Origin: Bacteroidia bacterium
Lineage (GTDB): Bacteria > Bacteroidota > Bacteroidia > J057
Assembly (NCBI GenBank): GCA_041391665.1
Contig: JAWKNO010000003.1
Location: forward strand, 1,302,001 to 1,366,000
Direction of reading: 5' to 3'
Length of the DNA: 64,000 nt
Shown here: positions 44,468 through 53,270 of the stretch, in pieces
How positions within the stretch are numbered: the stretch's first letter is position 1
Layout: every line of letters starts with the position of its first letter
Notes under the pieces: generated by a model
Databases searched by the model: none
Told to the model about the DNA's origin: nothing
What the model saw: only the letters and a program-made list of their open reading frames with translations
Translations under genes and position numbers: made by a program

Positions 44468-45505
44468 TCAATAAAATACCTTACAGATTCCTTCAAGATC
44501 TTCAAATGTATATCTTTCCATTGTGGGAGTATCTAAATGATAAAAACAAACCCGCAGGCTGTCATCTTCAATCAGCTCTGCAAGCATTTCTGCGGACTCT
44601 TCCAGCGCGCCCATTGAGACGCCTTCGAGCCTGATAAAATCGTCCTGATAAAGATAATATCCGTTGATATAGGTGCTTTTAATCACCTTTACGATCTGTG
44701 GCTGAAGGAATTTAAACCTGGTTTCATCTTTTAGTTGTTCTGCCCGCAAGCTATTGATCAGGTGAATGGTTTCATCATTTCGCATGACCACGCCCCATGA
44801 AAAGACGGGCAATGCGATATCGAGATGCACCGGGTATTCATCAAAGTTTTCCAGATATTTTTCGGCAGTTTTCAGGTTCAGTATCGAGTTTTCCTCTGCC
44901 ATATCGCGAATGTCGCCCATATTATAAAACATAAGCATCCCTCTGTCAACCGGCGGTACGCCCGTGATATTGTAGTATTTGATCTGGTGGAGACGAATGG
45001 TAGCGGAAAGCTGAATCTGCCTCGATACAAGCCTGGTCCGAAGGTGGTCAAGTAAACGAAAATAATTGTCGCGGCTCTTTTCCGACCAGTCGCAGTCCAT
45101 CTGTATTTCCTGAAAGGGAAGACTTCCCGCTATTTTTTCTATTCTGTGGAGGATTTTCTCGCCGAGTGCGGGCACATCTTCATAGCTGATATTAGCCATT
45201 GCCCGGTTGGTGATATACACAGTGGGAATGACTTGCCTGCCCCGAAGCCCGGTAGTATCTATGGAGACACTGGAAATCGGTACGGGTTCATTTTTAGGAA
45301 TATTCCAGTCCACATCAAAAAACCGGATGTATAGCGTTTCTGCCTTCAGCGATTCCAGATAGGATTGCTGAGCGGCCTCCAGTGCAAACTGACTTTTCCA
45401 GTGATAGAATGCAGGATATACCTTCCGATCACCCAGGTTACAGCTAAGTAAGAACAGAACAGGGACCAACCACAATAAAAGAAACTGAATTTTTTCGCCT
45501 CTCAT
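44468..45505 (-). CDS. Lipoprotein with a glycoside-hydrolase-like TIM-barrel pattern (unknown function)
   Basis: The 345-residue product has a lipobox (VLFLLSC, Cys near residue 22). Strand-like phrases recur in barrel order: TLYIRFFDVDW, IPTVYITNRA, EIQMDCDWSEKSRD, QLSATIRLHQIKY, RGMLMFYNMGD and HLDIALPVFSWGVV. The acidic ends of several strands (FDVDW, QMDCDW) recall GH18/DUF-type TIM barrels in which acidic residues catalyse or bind sugars. This is inference from pattern only. It precedes the helical secreted protein by 60 bases, so the two may work together outside the inner membrane. Confidence 0.6.
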   Translation of the reverse strand: MRGEKIQFLLLWLVPVLFLLSCNLGDRKVYPAFYHWKSQFALEAAQQSYLESLKAETLYIRFFDVDWNIPKNEPVPISSVSIDTTGLRGRQVIPTVYITNRAMANISYEDVPALGEKILHRIEKIAGSLPFQEIQMDCDWSEKSRDNYFRLLDHLRTRLVSRQIQLSATIRLHQIKYYNITGVPPVDRGMLMFYNMGDIRDMAEENSILNLKTAEKYLENFDEYPVHLDIALPVFSWGVVMRNDETIHLINSLRAEQLKDETRFKFLQPQIVKVIKSTYINGYYLYQDDFIRLEGVSMGALEESAEMLAELIEDDSLRVCFYHLDTPTMERYTFEDLEGICKVFY

Positions 45506-45800
45506 AGCTGCTCTGTAAATAACATCATAGGATTTATTATCCTCATAAATTATTCCAAATCTACAATCATTCTCTCAACCTGTGGTTTTTTTTACGCGAA
45601 TGGACTTGACGATTTATGCCAAACAGGGTGTTTTTCTTCTCAATCTGATACTCGTTTTCTCAATTCGATAAGTAAATACACCAGTCAAAAAACAACAAAA
45701 TACTGACTATCAGCAAATTAACACCGATTCTCATACTGGCACTCCGATTGCCATTATAGGGGAAAGGTTCTTTTAGCCAAAACTGAAAAATTCAAAAGTT

Positions 45801-46724
45801 ATGATATTCCCAAAAACCTCTCTCTTTGCTGTAATGCTTCTCTCGATGGTTCTGTTTAGCTGTAATAAAGATAAACTGAAGCAACTGGAAGAACAAAACA
45901 AGATCCTCCTCACGCAAAGTCAGCAGCAGGACTCTGTGCTCAATGACTTTCTTTCCACCTTCAACACATTTGGCGAAAACCTCGACCAGATTAAGGAAAG
46001 AGAAAACCTCGTATCAGTGGAATCTGATGATCCGGAACTGAGAAAAACCGGCAAAGATAAAATCCTCGGAGATATCCAGATGATCGATGAACTGATGGCT
46101 CAAAACAAATCGATGATTGCCGAGCTTGAGGAAAAAATCAAAAACTCTGACAACAAACTCGCACAGTTTAGAAATATGATTGCCCGTCTGAATCGTCAGC
46201 TCACTGAAAGAGACGGTGAAATCGCTATGTTAAAAGAAGATCTCGTTCAGAAAAACTTCAGCATTGAAGAATTAAATATGCGGGTTGATACATTAAATCA
46301 TATCACCCAAAACCTTACCCGTCAGACCGAATCTCAATCCATGCGCATCACAGAGCAGGATCAGAAGATCAAAGTCCAGACTGAAGAAATCGACGCCAAA
46401 ACCATGGCTTTGCACACTGCCTACTTCGTAAAAGGTTCGGCGAAAATGTTGAAGGAAAAAAATATCCTTGAAAAAGACGGTGGCTTCCTCGGAATCGGTG
46501 GAACAAAAAAGCTGGGAAGTGATATTTCTGAAAATGACTTTACAAAAATTGATATCACCGAAGTATTCAGCATTCCGCTTGAAAGCAAAAAAGCTAAACT
46601 GGTTACCAACCATCCGGCAGACTCTTACGTGATTGCCAGTGAGAATAACACCGAGGTACTAGAAATTACCAATCCTGATAAGTTTTGGAAAAACAGCAAG
46701 TACCTGGTCGTTGTAACAGACTAA
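45801..46724 (+). CDS. Coiled-coil lipoprotein
   Basis: The 307-residue product has a lipobox (LLSMVLFSC, Cys at about residue 21). Residues ~25-200 are a long heptad-rich coiled coil (LKQLEEQNKILLTQSQQQ, IDELMAQNKSMIAELEEKI, LNRQLTERDGEIAMLKEDL). The globular C-terminal end contains TAYFVKGSAKMLKEKNIL and ITNPDKFWKNSKYLVVVTD. Proteins with this plan are common in Bacteroidota, where some carry a collagen-binding or S-layer-related annotation; the function here is not known. It stands alone and is followed by a strong terminator. Confidence 0.8.
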   Translation: MIFPKTSLFAVMLLSMVLFSCNKDKLKQLEEQNKILLTQSQQQDSVLNDFLSTFNTFGENLDQIKERENLVSVESDDPELRKTGKDKILGDIQMIDELMAQNKSMIAELEEKIKNSDNKLAQFRNMIARLNRQLTERDGEIAMLKEDLVQKNFSIEELNMRVDTLNHITQNLTRQTESQSMRITEQDQKIKVQTEEIDAKTMALHTAYFVKGSAKMLKEKNILEKDGGFLGIGGTKKLGSDISENDFTKIDITEVFSIPLESKKAKLVTNHPADSYVIASENNTEVLEITNPDKFWKNSKYLVVVTD

Positions 46725-46780
46725 TACCATTGAACACAACTCCAGACTCTTTTTAGTAAGTACAATCTTCATTGAAGGCC

Positions 46781-46814
46781 GGGACAATCCACACAAGGAT
46801 TGTCCCCTTTTTTT
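46781..46814 (+). terminator. Rho-independent terminator
   Basis: GGGACAATCC (46781-46790) pairs perfectly with GGATTGTCCC (46797-46806), followed by a C and a run of T. It ends the coiled-coil lipoprotein gene and abuts the convergent ferredoxin gene's stop. Confidence 0.88.
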
Positions 46815-47134
46815 TAGTCGCCGTCTCCCAGCACCTTGATTTCTGCTCCATCCAGTGAGCGTGTAAGCGGAAGCTGACACGAAAGACGACTCTGAGGCGT
46901 ATAGTTGGACAATGAATCCAGCATAAACACCTCATCTTCTTCGGGAGATTCGAGTGTTTCACCACCTTTCAAAATCGCTATATGGCAGGTGCCACAACCC
47001 GCAATGCCGCCACAGATCGCGGGTACATCAAAATTTTCGGCAGTAAGTATTTCCATCAGGCTGCCTGAGGGATTTTCTTCTATTTCCAGTGTACGTTTTG
47101 TTCCGTCTCTGTCTTCGATATGGATACTAATCAT
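46814..47134 (-). CDS. [2Fe-2S] ferredoxin, adrenodoxin type
   Basis: The 106-residue protein has the cysteine pattern of adrenodoxin/Isc-type ferredoxins: C41, C47 and C50 (CGGIAGCGTC) and C86 (RLSCQLPLT). The GSLMEIL start and DEVFMLD middle also fit. It would carry electrons for iron-sulfur assembly or for an oxygenase. It lies 53 bases after the PaaE-like reductase on the same strand, which could reduce it. Confidence 0.9.
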   Translation of the reverse strand: MISIHIEDRDGTKRTLEIEENPSGSLMEILTAENFDVPAICGGIAGCGTCHIAILKGGETLESPEEDEVFMLDSLSNYTPQSRLSCQLPLTRSLDGAEIKVLGDGD

Positions 47135-47187
47135 AAATCAGGATTCTCTTTTCTGGTGAATATTGGCCCGCAAAAGTAGTCGTTTTT

Positions 47188-48243
47188 TCAGCTTTCCCCA
47201 ATATCAATGCATACATCATCTGATTCCGGATGTGCCTGACATACTAAAACATATCCCATCGCTTTCTCAAAATCGAGCAAAGCATCCTCCTGATCCATCG
47301 AAACTTTCCCGCTTTTTAAGGTTCCCATACAGGTAGAACACACTCCCCGGCGGCAGGAATAAGGCAAATATACTTTCTGACTGAGTGCAGCATCCAATAT
47401 CGTAGTGCCCGGCGGTACGGTCAGGTGATAGGTTTGTCCCGCTGTCATAACCGTAACTTCCCGGGAAGGGCCAAATGCTGCGGTCAGCTTTTTTTCGTCT
47501 TTATCTGCAAAGAAAAGTTCGCGGTGAATATTTTCCTTATCTATCCCTGCTGCTGCAAGACCCTGGCTTACGGCATCCATATAGCCAGAAGGCCCGCAAA
47601 GAAAAAATATCGACTTCTCCCCGGGAGCAATCGCAGCAAGCAACTGCGGCATTTTTTCAGGCGTAATTCTTCCCTGATAAAAATTCCCGGCTAAGGGGTT
47701 ATCAGGCCGTGAAAATCCGTACCATATTTTTAATCTTTGCGGAAACTGTTTTTCCAACCTTGTCAGCCATTCGCCAAAGATCACCTGCGCCTCATCACGA
47801 TTGGCGTAAAACAGCGACACGCTGCTGGCAGGTTCCTGATACAATACAGCCCGAAGAATGGATATCAGCGGGGTAATGCCGCTTCCTGCACCAAAAAGTA
47901 CAATATGCCGTTTATTTTTTGACCCGGTCTCCAGGTAAAACTTTCCGCGGGGTTCGAGCACAACCACCTTTTTTCCGGGCGCGAAATGGTCGATAATATA
48001 GTTGGAAATCAATCCGCCGGCCACTCGTTTTACGGTCACAGACAAAAACTTATCCAGTTGAGGTACGCTTGAGATGGAATAAGACCGGTAATGATTTACG
48101 CCATCTATTTCAACCCTAAGGGTAATAAATTGGCCGGGGTAGTACCAGATTCGGCCAAAAGACGGCTGCTCAAACCGGATGGTTACTGCGTCCGGCGTTT
48201 CCCTGACAATATCTGAAATAGTAAGAATATAAGCCTTAGGCAT
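47188..48243 (-). CDS. PaaE/KshB-like ferredoxin-type oxidoreductase (FAD, NAD(P), [2Fe-2S])
   Basis: The 351-residue protein has three parts: an FAD-binding barrel (RSYSISS at 53-59), an NAD(P)-binding domain (GAGSGITP at 118-125, FLCGPSGYMDA) and a C-terminal plant-type [2Fe-2S] domain with C297, C302, C305 (CRRGVCSTC) and C335. This is the layout of the reductase subunit PaaE of phenylacetyl-CoA epoxidase and of other oxygenase reductases. No paaABCD genes or other oxygenase are nearby, so the substrate system is unknown. The ferredoxin gene follows. Confidence 0.9.
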   Translation of the reverse strand: MPKAYILTISDIVRETPDAVTIRFEQPSFGRIWYYPGQFITLRVEIDGVNHYRSYSISSVPQLDKFLSVTVKRVAGGLISNYIIDHFAPGKKVVVLEPRGKFYLETGSKNKRHIVLFGAGSGITPLISILRAVLYQEPASSVSLFYANRDEAQVIFGEWLTRLEKQFPQRLKIWYGFSRPDNPLAGNFYQGRITPEKMPQLLAAIAPGEKSIFFLCGPSGYMDAVSQGLAAAGIDKENIHRELFFADKDEKKLTAAFGPSREVTVMTAGQTYHLTVPPGTTILDAALSQKVYLPYSCRRGVCSTCMGTLKSGKVSMDQEDALLDFEKAMGYVLVCQAHPESDDVCIDIGES

Positions 48244-48291
48244 GACAATGATTCGATTTTGGCAGTATAACTCAATTACAGGCTGCAGGTT

Positions 48292-49593
48292 TTATTCTTC
48301 ATCTCGGAATGAGCTGGGATAGAGTATATTTTTGGGAATAATTCTGAACAGAATCGGCAGCGTAATAAAAGCACCTGGCAGCAGGAGAAAGGTAAATGCC
48401 GGGATCGCCCTGAGAATATCGAGGAGTTGTTCTCTGACCTTTTCTTTCTCTTCGGCAGTGAGCGTTTGGGTGGTACCTTTTCGCAACAACATGACCAGCT
48501 CGCGGCTTTCAGCGATTTCCAGAGAAATGCGTTTTTGATTTTTCCGGGCAGTTTGTCCCATCCGCTGGATGAGCCGCTCGCTCACAATACGATAGTTTTG
48601 TTTAATCTGAAGATAATGAACCTGATCCCAGTATTCGAAGACAAAATTTTCTACGGCGGACATACTATGGGTAAGTTCCTCGGGGGTAAGTTTCAGTTGA
48701 TTGGCGAGGTTAGAGAGGAAAGCCTTTTCCGAATCAGAGATATGTCGGTTTGCCCAGGTGGTGAGAATCGCCAGTTCGAGGAAATACTTTTTCATCGCCC
48801 AGCTTTTTACCTCGGAGAGGTTAAGGGTTTCAAGGTTGATTCCTTTATTAAAAGCGGATTCAGCCTGTTTTTTTTTGTGGGCGGGTAAATTAGCCGACTG
48901 CAGGAAGTAATTAAAGAGTTCGCGGGCTTCGCGTTTTACTCCCTCATCGGCATGAGCGGCGGCAGCGATGACCTGGAGGATCAGAAGCCGGAGATTTTGC
49001 CGCTGAATTTTAATATTTTGTTGTTCGCTTTCAGGCAGGGGCGGATCACCCTGTGTTTCCATCCATTGCACAAAGTTGATCAGATCAAAAAACAGGAAGC
49101 TGTTGTGAAAAAAACTGGTCCAGAAATTTCGCCAGTCGTATTTTATGCTGATCCGTTGATCGAGGATATATTCGATTTGGGAAATGGTTTCACGTTTTCT
49201 GCCAAAAAGGCTATTGCGATTTTCGCTGTATAGGTGATAGTTTTCTGCGTAGTAGTTGCGGATATCTTCGAGTACCTGTTGCACAGTTACAGCCATATCC
49301 TGGTTTTCGTCATAGCGAAAGTACAATCCACTGCTGATATAACTTTCGGCGAGTAGAACTTTTACTTTATCTTTTTCTGTCCATTCACTGGCTTTGGGGT
49401 GAGGCGCCTCAATAAATCGAATGGGATACCCGTACATCAATCCGGTAGGCTGAATAATATGATAGAGGTATTCATAACTGCTGAAATCCAGTTCCAGCTG
49501 AGAGCGTGTATAGGAGGCATCAGGCGCTTCAAGGAAGGCCTTTGCTTTATGCGTAACAAAACGTTTCAACCATCCGCTAACTCCGGGATTCAT
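48292..49593 (-). CDS. TerB-like and LETM1-like domain protein
   Basis: The 433-residue product begins with an unassigned ~190 residues. It then has a TerB-like helical region (VIAAAAHADEGVKREARELF; LELAILTTWANRHISDSEKAFL), where the A-H-A-D-E-G motif marks the acidic site of TerB/tellurite-type domains. The C-terminal ~75 residues resemble the ribosome-binding region of LETM1: ESRELVMLLRKGTTQTLTAEEKEKVREQLLDILRAIP followed by a hydrophobic hairpin FTFLLLPGAFITLPILFRIIP. Bacterial relatives are not well characterised. A membrane-associated role in ion or stress homeostasis is possible but not shown. Confidence 0.7.
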   Translation of the reverse strand: MNPGVSGWLKRFVTHKAKAFLEAPDASYTRSQLELDFSSYEYLYHIIQPTGLMYGYPIRFIEAPHPKASEWTEKDKVKVLLAESYISSGLYFRYDENQDMAVTVQQVLEDIRNYYAENYHLYSENRNSLFGRKRETISQIEYILDQRISIKYDWRNFWTSFFHNSFLFFDLINFVQWMETQGDPPLPESEQQNIKIQRQNLRLLILQVIAAAAHADEGVKREARELFNYFLQSANLPAHKKKQAESAFNKGINLETLNLSEVKSWAMKKYFLELAILTTWANRHISDSEKAFLSNLANQLKLTPEELTHSMSAVENFVFEYWDQVHYLQIKQNYRIVSERLIQRMGQTARKNQKRISLEIAESRELVMLLRKGTTQTLTAEEKEKVREQLLDILRAIPAFTFLLLPGAFITLPILFRIIPKNILYPSSFRDEE

Positions 49594-49946
49594 TTGTCAA
49601 CATCTTCCAGTGTAAAACAAATGTAGGGAATTATTTTAGACGGAAGACCTGTCTGTATGAAAAATGCGGACTTGGAAAAGCGTTCTGAATAATTCAGAAC
49701 AAAAAGAGAGGATAATCAGATCGTCAATATAGGGTTTCCAACTACTTGTTAACCTACCCTGATGCCATACTGAAACAACTTTAACTATATCTTCAGATTT
49801 ATAGGCTTTATAAAAAATCGTATAGGATTTTTTTTTGATGAGCGCTCATGAAATCAGAATCATGAGCCTGAAATTGAAGAGCATTAAGCACCAATGCTTG
49901 TTTTAATAGCTGATTCATGGAAATAGCATATATTCCTACTCAGAAC
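49594..49946. other. 353-base intergenic stretch with two palindromes
   Basis: No gene was recognised. It contains a 19-base inverted repeat, GTTCTGAA-TAA-TTCAGAAC, at 49682-49700, and a perfect 12-base palindrome, ATGAGCGCTCAT, at 49838-49849. The first could be a terminator stem without a good T-run, or an operator for the gene to its left (minus strand, starting at 49593). The second lies between the two neighbouring genes and near the end of the glycine-zipper gene. Confidence 0.45.
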
Positions 49947-50624
49947 CTATGCCTTTTCTTCCTTTTCAGGAAGCTTAAATAATACTTCTCCCAGTGACTG
50001 GCCGCCAGCGCTTCCGCTCATCGCGCCCAGCATCCCGCCCAGCATAGCACCTACGGCCGTACCTAGTCCGGGTACCACCGAACCCAGCACTGCACCTGCA
50101 GCAGCACCACCGATAGAACCGCCGGTAGTACCCAGATTGGAGAGTGTATTTATTTTATATTGGTCAGACTGAATCTGCCCCTGATAGAGTTTATAGGTAT
50201 CTGCCGACTGATCGACAATAAAAAAAGCAAAAGCGGTCAATGCGTTGTGGCGGCTCAGGCGTTTTAGGACCGCCTCTCCAAATCTTTTTTTAAGGACACG
50301 CTTCGCACCTTCAGAAATAGCCAGGCCGGAAGCGGTACGCGCGCCACCTTTAAGCGCCTGCTCGGTACCTTTGCTGACCACACGGAAAGTCATCTGCGTC
50401 TGATCAATTTTCCCTGCTTTAAAGTCCTCATAGCTTTTTGCGCCTTCTTTAGCCATGCCATTGATACCGGCGATGACAGCAGAAGCGACTGCATTAAGGC
50501 CAATTTCGAAAGAAACCGGTATGGGAAACTCGGGCAGTTCGTCGCCGTCCATAATGCGGACATTGATCACTCTGCTTTGAGGTTTTGCGGATCCGGAGAC
50601 AGGGTTATTCAGATTTTGAGACAT
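49947..50624 (-). CDS. Glycine-zipper membrane-associated protein, unknown function
   Basis: The ATG at 50624 gives 225 residues. The N-terminal ~45 residues are polar. A small-residue-rich region near residues 155-210 carries a glycine-zipper pattern (GTTGGSIGGAAAGAVLGSVV and GLGTAVGAMLGGMLGAMSGS), typical of proteins that insert into or oligomerise at membranes. The gap between is helical. There is no signal peptide. It is not obviously linked to neighbours: the fatty-acid genes upstream are separated by about 110 bases and the TerB/LETM1 gene follows far downstream. Function unknown. Confidence 0.65.
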   Translation of the reverse strand: MSQNLNNPVSGSAKPQSRVINVRIMDGDELPEFPIPVSFEIGLNAVASAVIAGINGMAKEGAKSYEDFKAGKIDQTQMTFRVVSKGTEQALKGGARTASGLAISEGAKRVLKKRFGEAVLKRLSRHNALTAFAFFIVDQSADTYKLYQGQIQSDQYKINTLSNLGTTGGSIGGAAAGAVLGSVVPGLGTAVGAMLGGMLGAMSGSAGGQSLGEVLFKLPEKEEKA

Positions 50625-50737
50625 AGGCAATGAAATCTTAACTTTCCGATTATACGAATATAGGTAATCCGGGTTGGTTTTTCAATTTCTATGTCTGATG
50701 AATTGCGATTTTATCGCATCATCGATCAGCTACAGGA

Positions 50738-52093
50738 TTAGTACGCGTCGTCGGGATCGATTTTAAATCCTTCCAGGAAATTGGTAGAGTAGATACCTGA
50801 GCGGAATCTTTCGTCCCGCATCAGTTGGCGGTGGAAGGGAATGGTAGTTTTCACACCTTCGACGATAAATTCTTCCAGTGCTCTTTCCATTTTGGCAATC
50901 ACAGCTTCCCGGGTCGGTCCGGAAACGATCAGTTTGCCAATCATGGAGTCGTAATATGGCGGAATCACATAACCGGAGAAAGCATGAGTATCGACCCTGA
51001 CCTTCAGGCCACCAGGTTTGTGGAAGTATTTGATCGAGCCGGGGGAAGGGCGGAAATCGTGGAGGATATCCTCTGCATTGATACGAACTTCCATGGCGCA
51101 GCGGTTTTCGATCATTTTGTAGGGTTCTTTGATCTCTTCACCGGCGGCTACACGGATTTGTTCACCCACCAGATCCACATCAAACAACTCTTCGGTTACA
51201 GGGTGTTCGACCTGTATTCGGGTATTCATTTCCATAAAGTAGAAATCCCCGTGTTTATCATAGAGAAACTCTACGGTACCGGCCCCTTCGTAGTTGACAA
51301 ATTTGGCAGCTTTAACTGCTGCGTCGCCCATTTTCTCGCGGGTCTCGGCGGAGAGAACCGGGCTGGGGGTTTCTTCTACCAGTTTTTGATGGCGGCGTTG
51401 GATCGTACAATCCCTTTCCCCTAAATGGTACACATTGCCATGTTGGTCGGCCATGATCTGGATTTCAATGTGGCGGGGTTCCTCCACAAATTTTTCGAGG
51501 TAGAGACCATCATTGCCAAAAGCGGCTCCGGCTTCTGTACGGGCACTATTCCATGCATCTTCCATTTCTTCCGGCTTGTGCACCTTACGCATACCTTTTC
51601 CACCACCACCGGCAGTAGCTTTCAGCAAGACAGGGTAGCCACAGACTTCGGCAATTTCATATGCCTGTTCCAGAGATTCGAGCAGACCATCAGAACCGGG
51701 AACTACAGGTACACCCGCTTTAATCATAAACTCTTTGGCGGTAGATTTATCCCCCATAGCGTTAATGACTGCCGCGCTGGGACCGATAAATTTTATCCCG
51801 TGATCTTCGCAAAGCTGAGAGAACTCAGCATTTTCGGAGAGGAATCCATAGCCCGGGTGGATGGCATCAACACCGCATATTTCAGCAGCGGAGATAATAT
51901 TGGCCATATTGAGATAACTTTCCCGGCTGGAGGGAGGGCCAATGCAGACCGCTTCATCGGCGAACCTGACATGCAGGCTGTTTTTATCAGCAGTAGAATA
52001 AACGGCTACCGTTTTAATACCCATTTCACGGCACGTACGCTGGATTCTCAGGGCGATTTCACCCCGATTGGCAATAAGTACTTTATTTAGCAT
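50738..52093 (-). CDS. accC: Biotin carboxylase subunit of acetyl-CoA carboxylase
   Basis: The 451-residue protein is full length. It starts MLNKVLIANRGEIALRI and contains the preATP-grasp, ATP-grasp (LLKATAGGGGKGMRKV) and C-terminal biotin-carboxylase domains (QVEHPVTEEL, MEVRINAED). It carboxylates the biotin on AccB using ATP and bicarbonate, the first half of malonyl-CoA formation. It follows accB by 18 bases and is the last gene of the fabH-efp-accB-accC cluster. The AccA/AccD carboxyltransferase genes are not in the window. Confidence 0.97.
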   Translation of the reverse strand: MLNKVLIANRGEIALRIQRTCREMGIKTVAVYSTADKNSLHVRFADEAVCIGPPSSRESYLNMANIISAAEICGVDAIHPGYGFLSENAEFSQLCEDHGIKFIGPSAAVINAMGDKSTAKEFMIKAGVPVVPGSDGLLESLEQAYEIAEVCGYPVLLKATAGGGGKGMRKVHKPEEMEDAWNSARTEAGAAFGNDGLYLEKFVEEPRHIEIQIMADQHGNVYHLGERDCTIQRRHQKLVEETPSPVLSAETREKMGDAAVKAAKFVNYEGAGTVEFLYDKHGDFYFMEMNTRIQVEHPVTEELFDVDLVGEQIRVAAGEEIKEPYKMIENRCAMEVRINAEDILHDFRPSPGSIKYFHKPGGLKVRVDTHAFSGYVIPPYYDSMIGKLIVSGPTREAVIAKMERALEEFIVEGVKTTIPFHRQLMRDERFRSGIYSTNFLEGFKIDPDDAY

Positions 52094-52111
52094 AACTACA
52101 GATCAGGACCG

Positions 52112-52612
52112 TTAACCATTTACATCTATCAGAAACAGAACCTGGTCATATTCAACCGGCTGTGCATCTTCATTCAGGATTTTCACCACTTTCCCTTCCA
52201 CTTCAGATTCTATCTCATTGAAAAGCTTCATTGCCTCAATGATACAGACGACCTGTCCTTTTTCGATATAATCGCCTACTTTCACGAAGGGATCAGAATC
52301 AGGAGAAGAAGACCGGTAGAATGTGCCAATCATGGGCGACTTAAACTCAAAAAGATTGCTGGCGGGAACTGCCGGCTTTTTTTCCTGTACGGAATTGTCA
52401 TTGCTGGTTTCGTGATACTCAGCAGACAGGGGAGTCTGAACCGAAGACGGCATACCCGAAGTCACCATAGGCTGAGCAGTTGTGTACACAACATTTCTTT
52501 CAGCAGGTTCGCGACGGATAAGAATCCGGAAATCTTCTCTTTCAATCTCGACCTCTGTGAGGTCGGTTTTGTTGACCAGTTTTAGCAGGTCCTGTATTTC
52601 TTTAAAATCCAT
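52112..52612 (-). CDS. accB: Biotin carboxyl carrier protein of acetyl-CoA carboxylase
   Basis: The 166-residue protein has the N-terminal ~35-residue helix of AccB, a flexible middle (PSSVQTPLSAEYHETSN) and a biotinyl domain with the EAMKL motif, Lys129 being the biotinylated residue. The MIGTFYRSSSPDSDPFVKVGD segment includes the thumb loop of bacterial AccB. It carries biotin between AccC and AccAD. It lies between efp and accC, a conserved arrangement. Confidence 0.96.
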   Translation of the reverse strand: MDFKEIQDLLKLVNKTDLTEVEIEREDFRILIRREPAERNVVYTTAQPMVTSGMPSSVQTPLSAEYHETSNDNSVQEKKPAVPASNLFEFKSPMIGTFYRSSSPDSDPFVKVGDYIEKGQVVCIIEAMKLFNEIESEVEGKVVKILNEDAQPVEYDQVLFLIDVNG

Positions 52613-52640
52613 AGGAGTGAGTTGAACAGGGTTAGTTTAT

Positions 52641-53207
52641 TCAGGATTTTACACGCTCTACGTAAGCCTTTGTAGCTGTATCAATTTTCACTTTGTCGCC
52701 GATGTTAATAAAAAGCGGCACGCGAATTTCTGCACCACCTTCTACTGTGGCAGGTTTCAATGTATTCGTTGCGGTATCGCCTTTCAGGCCGGGCTCTGTG
52801 TAGGTAACTTCTCTGATTACGCTGGGCGCAAGCTCTACGGTAAGAGGAGTATCATCGGAAGCGTTAAAAAGAACTTCACAGAGTTCGCCTTCTTTCAGCA
52901 AATCCAGGTTTCCGATCATCATTTTTCCAATATATACCTGCTCATAGGTATCCGTATTCATAAATACCAGAGAATCGCCTTCTGCGTACAGAAACTGGAA
53001 CTGAAGTCGTTCTACCCGTATATCGTCGATTCTTGCGCTGTTGTTGAAAGAGTTCTCAATTACTTTGCCTGTTGTAAGGCTTCTCATCTTTACCCGGACA
53101 AAAGCTGCTCCCCGCCCTACTTTCACATGTTGAAACTCAATGACAGAGTAAATATCGCTGTTATACCTGAAAGTAAGCCCGTTCCGAATGTCTGAAATGT
53201 TTGCCAT
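52641..53207 (-). CDS. efp: Elongation factor P, with Arg at the modification-loop tip
   Basis: The ATG at 53207 gives 188 residues, the normal EF-P size, rather than 197 from an upstream start. All three domains are present. The N-terminal loop that reaches the peptidyl-transferase centre reads HVKVGRGAAFVRVK, so Arg32 sits at the tip where other species carry a modified lysine (PGKG) or a rhamnosylated arginine. EF-P relieves ribosome stalling at consecutive prolines. No earP, epmA or epmB gene is nearby. The gene sits just upstream of accB, a common pairing. Confidence 0.96.
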   Translation of the reverse strand: MANISDIRNGLTFRYNSDIYSVIEFQHVKVGRGAAFVRVKMRSLTTGKVIENSFNNSARIDDIRVERLQFQFLYAEGDSLVFMNTDTYEQVYIGKMMIGNLDLLKEGELCEVLFNASDDTPLTVELAPSVIREVTYTEPGLKGDTATNTLKPATVEGGAEIRVPLFINIGDKVKIDTATKAYVERVKS

Positions 53208-53270
53208 ATAGAATTTATAATGTTCTTTTATCAAAATCAGGACGCAAATTTAATAATTCTGGCGAAAAAT

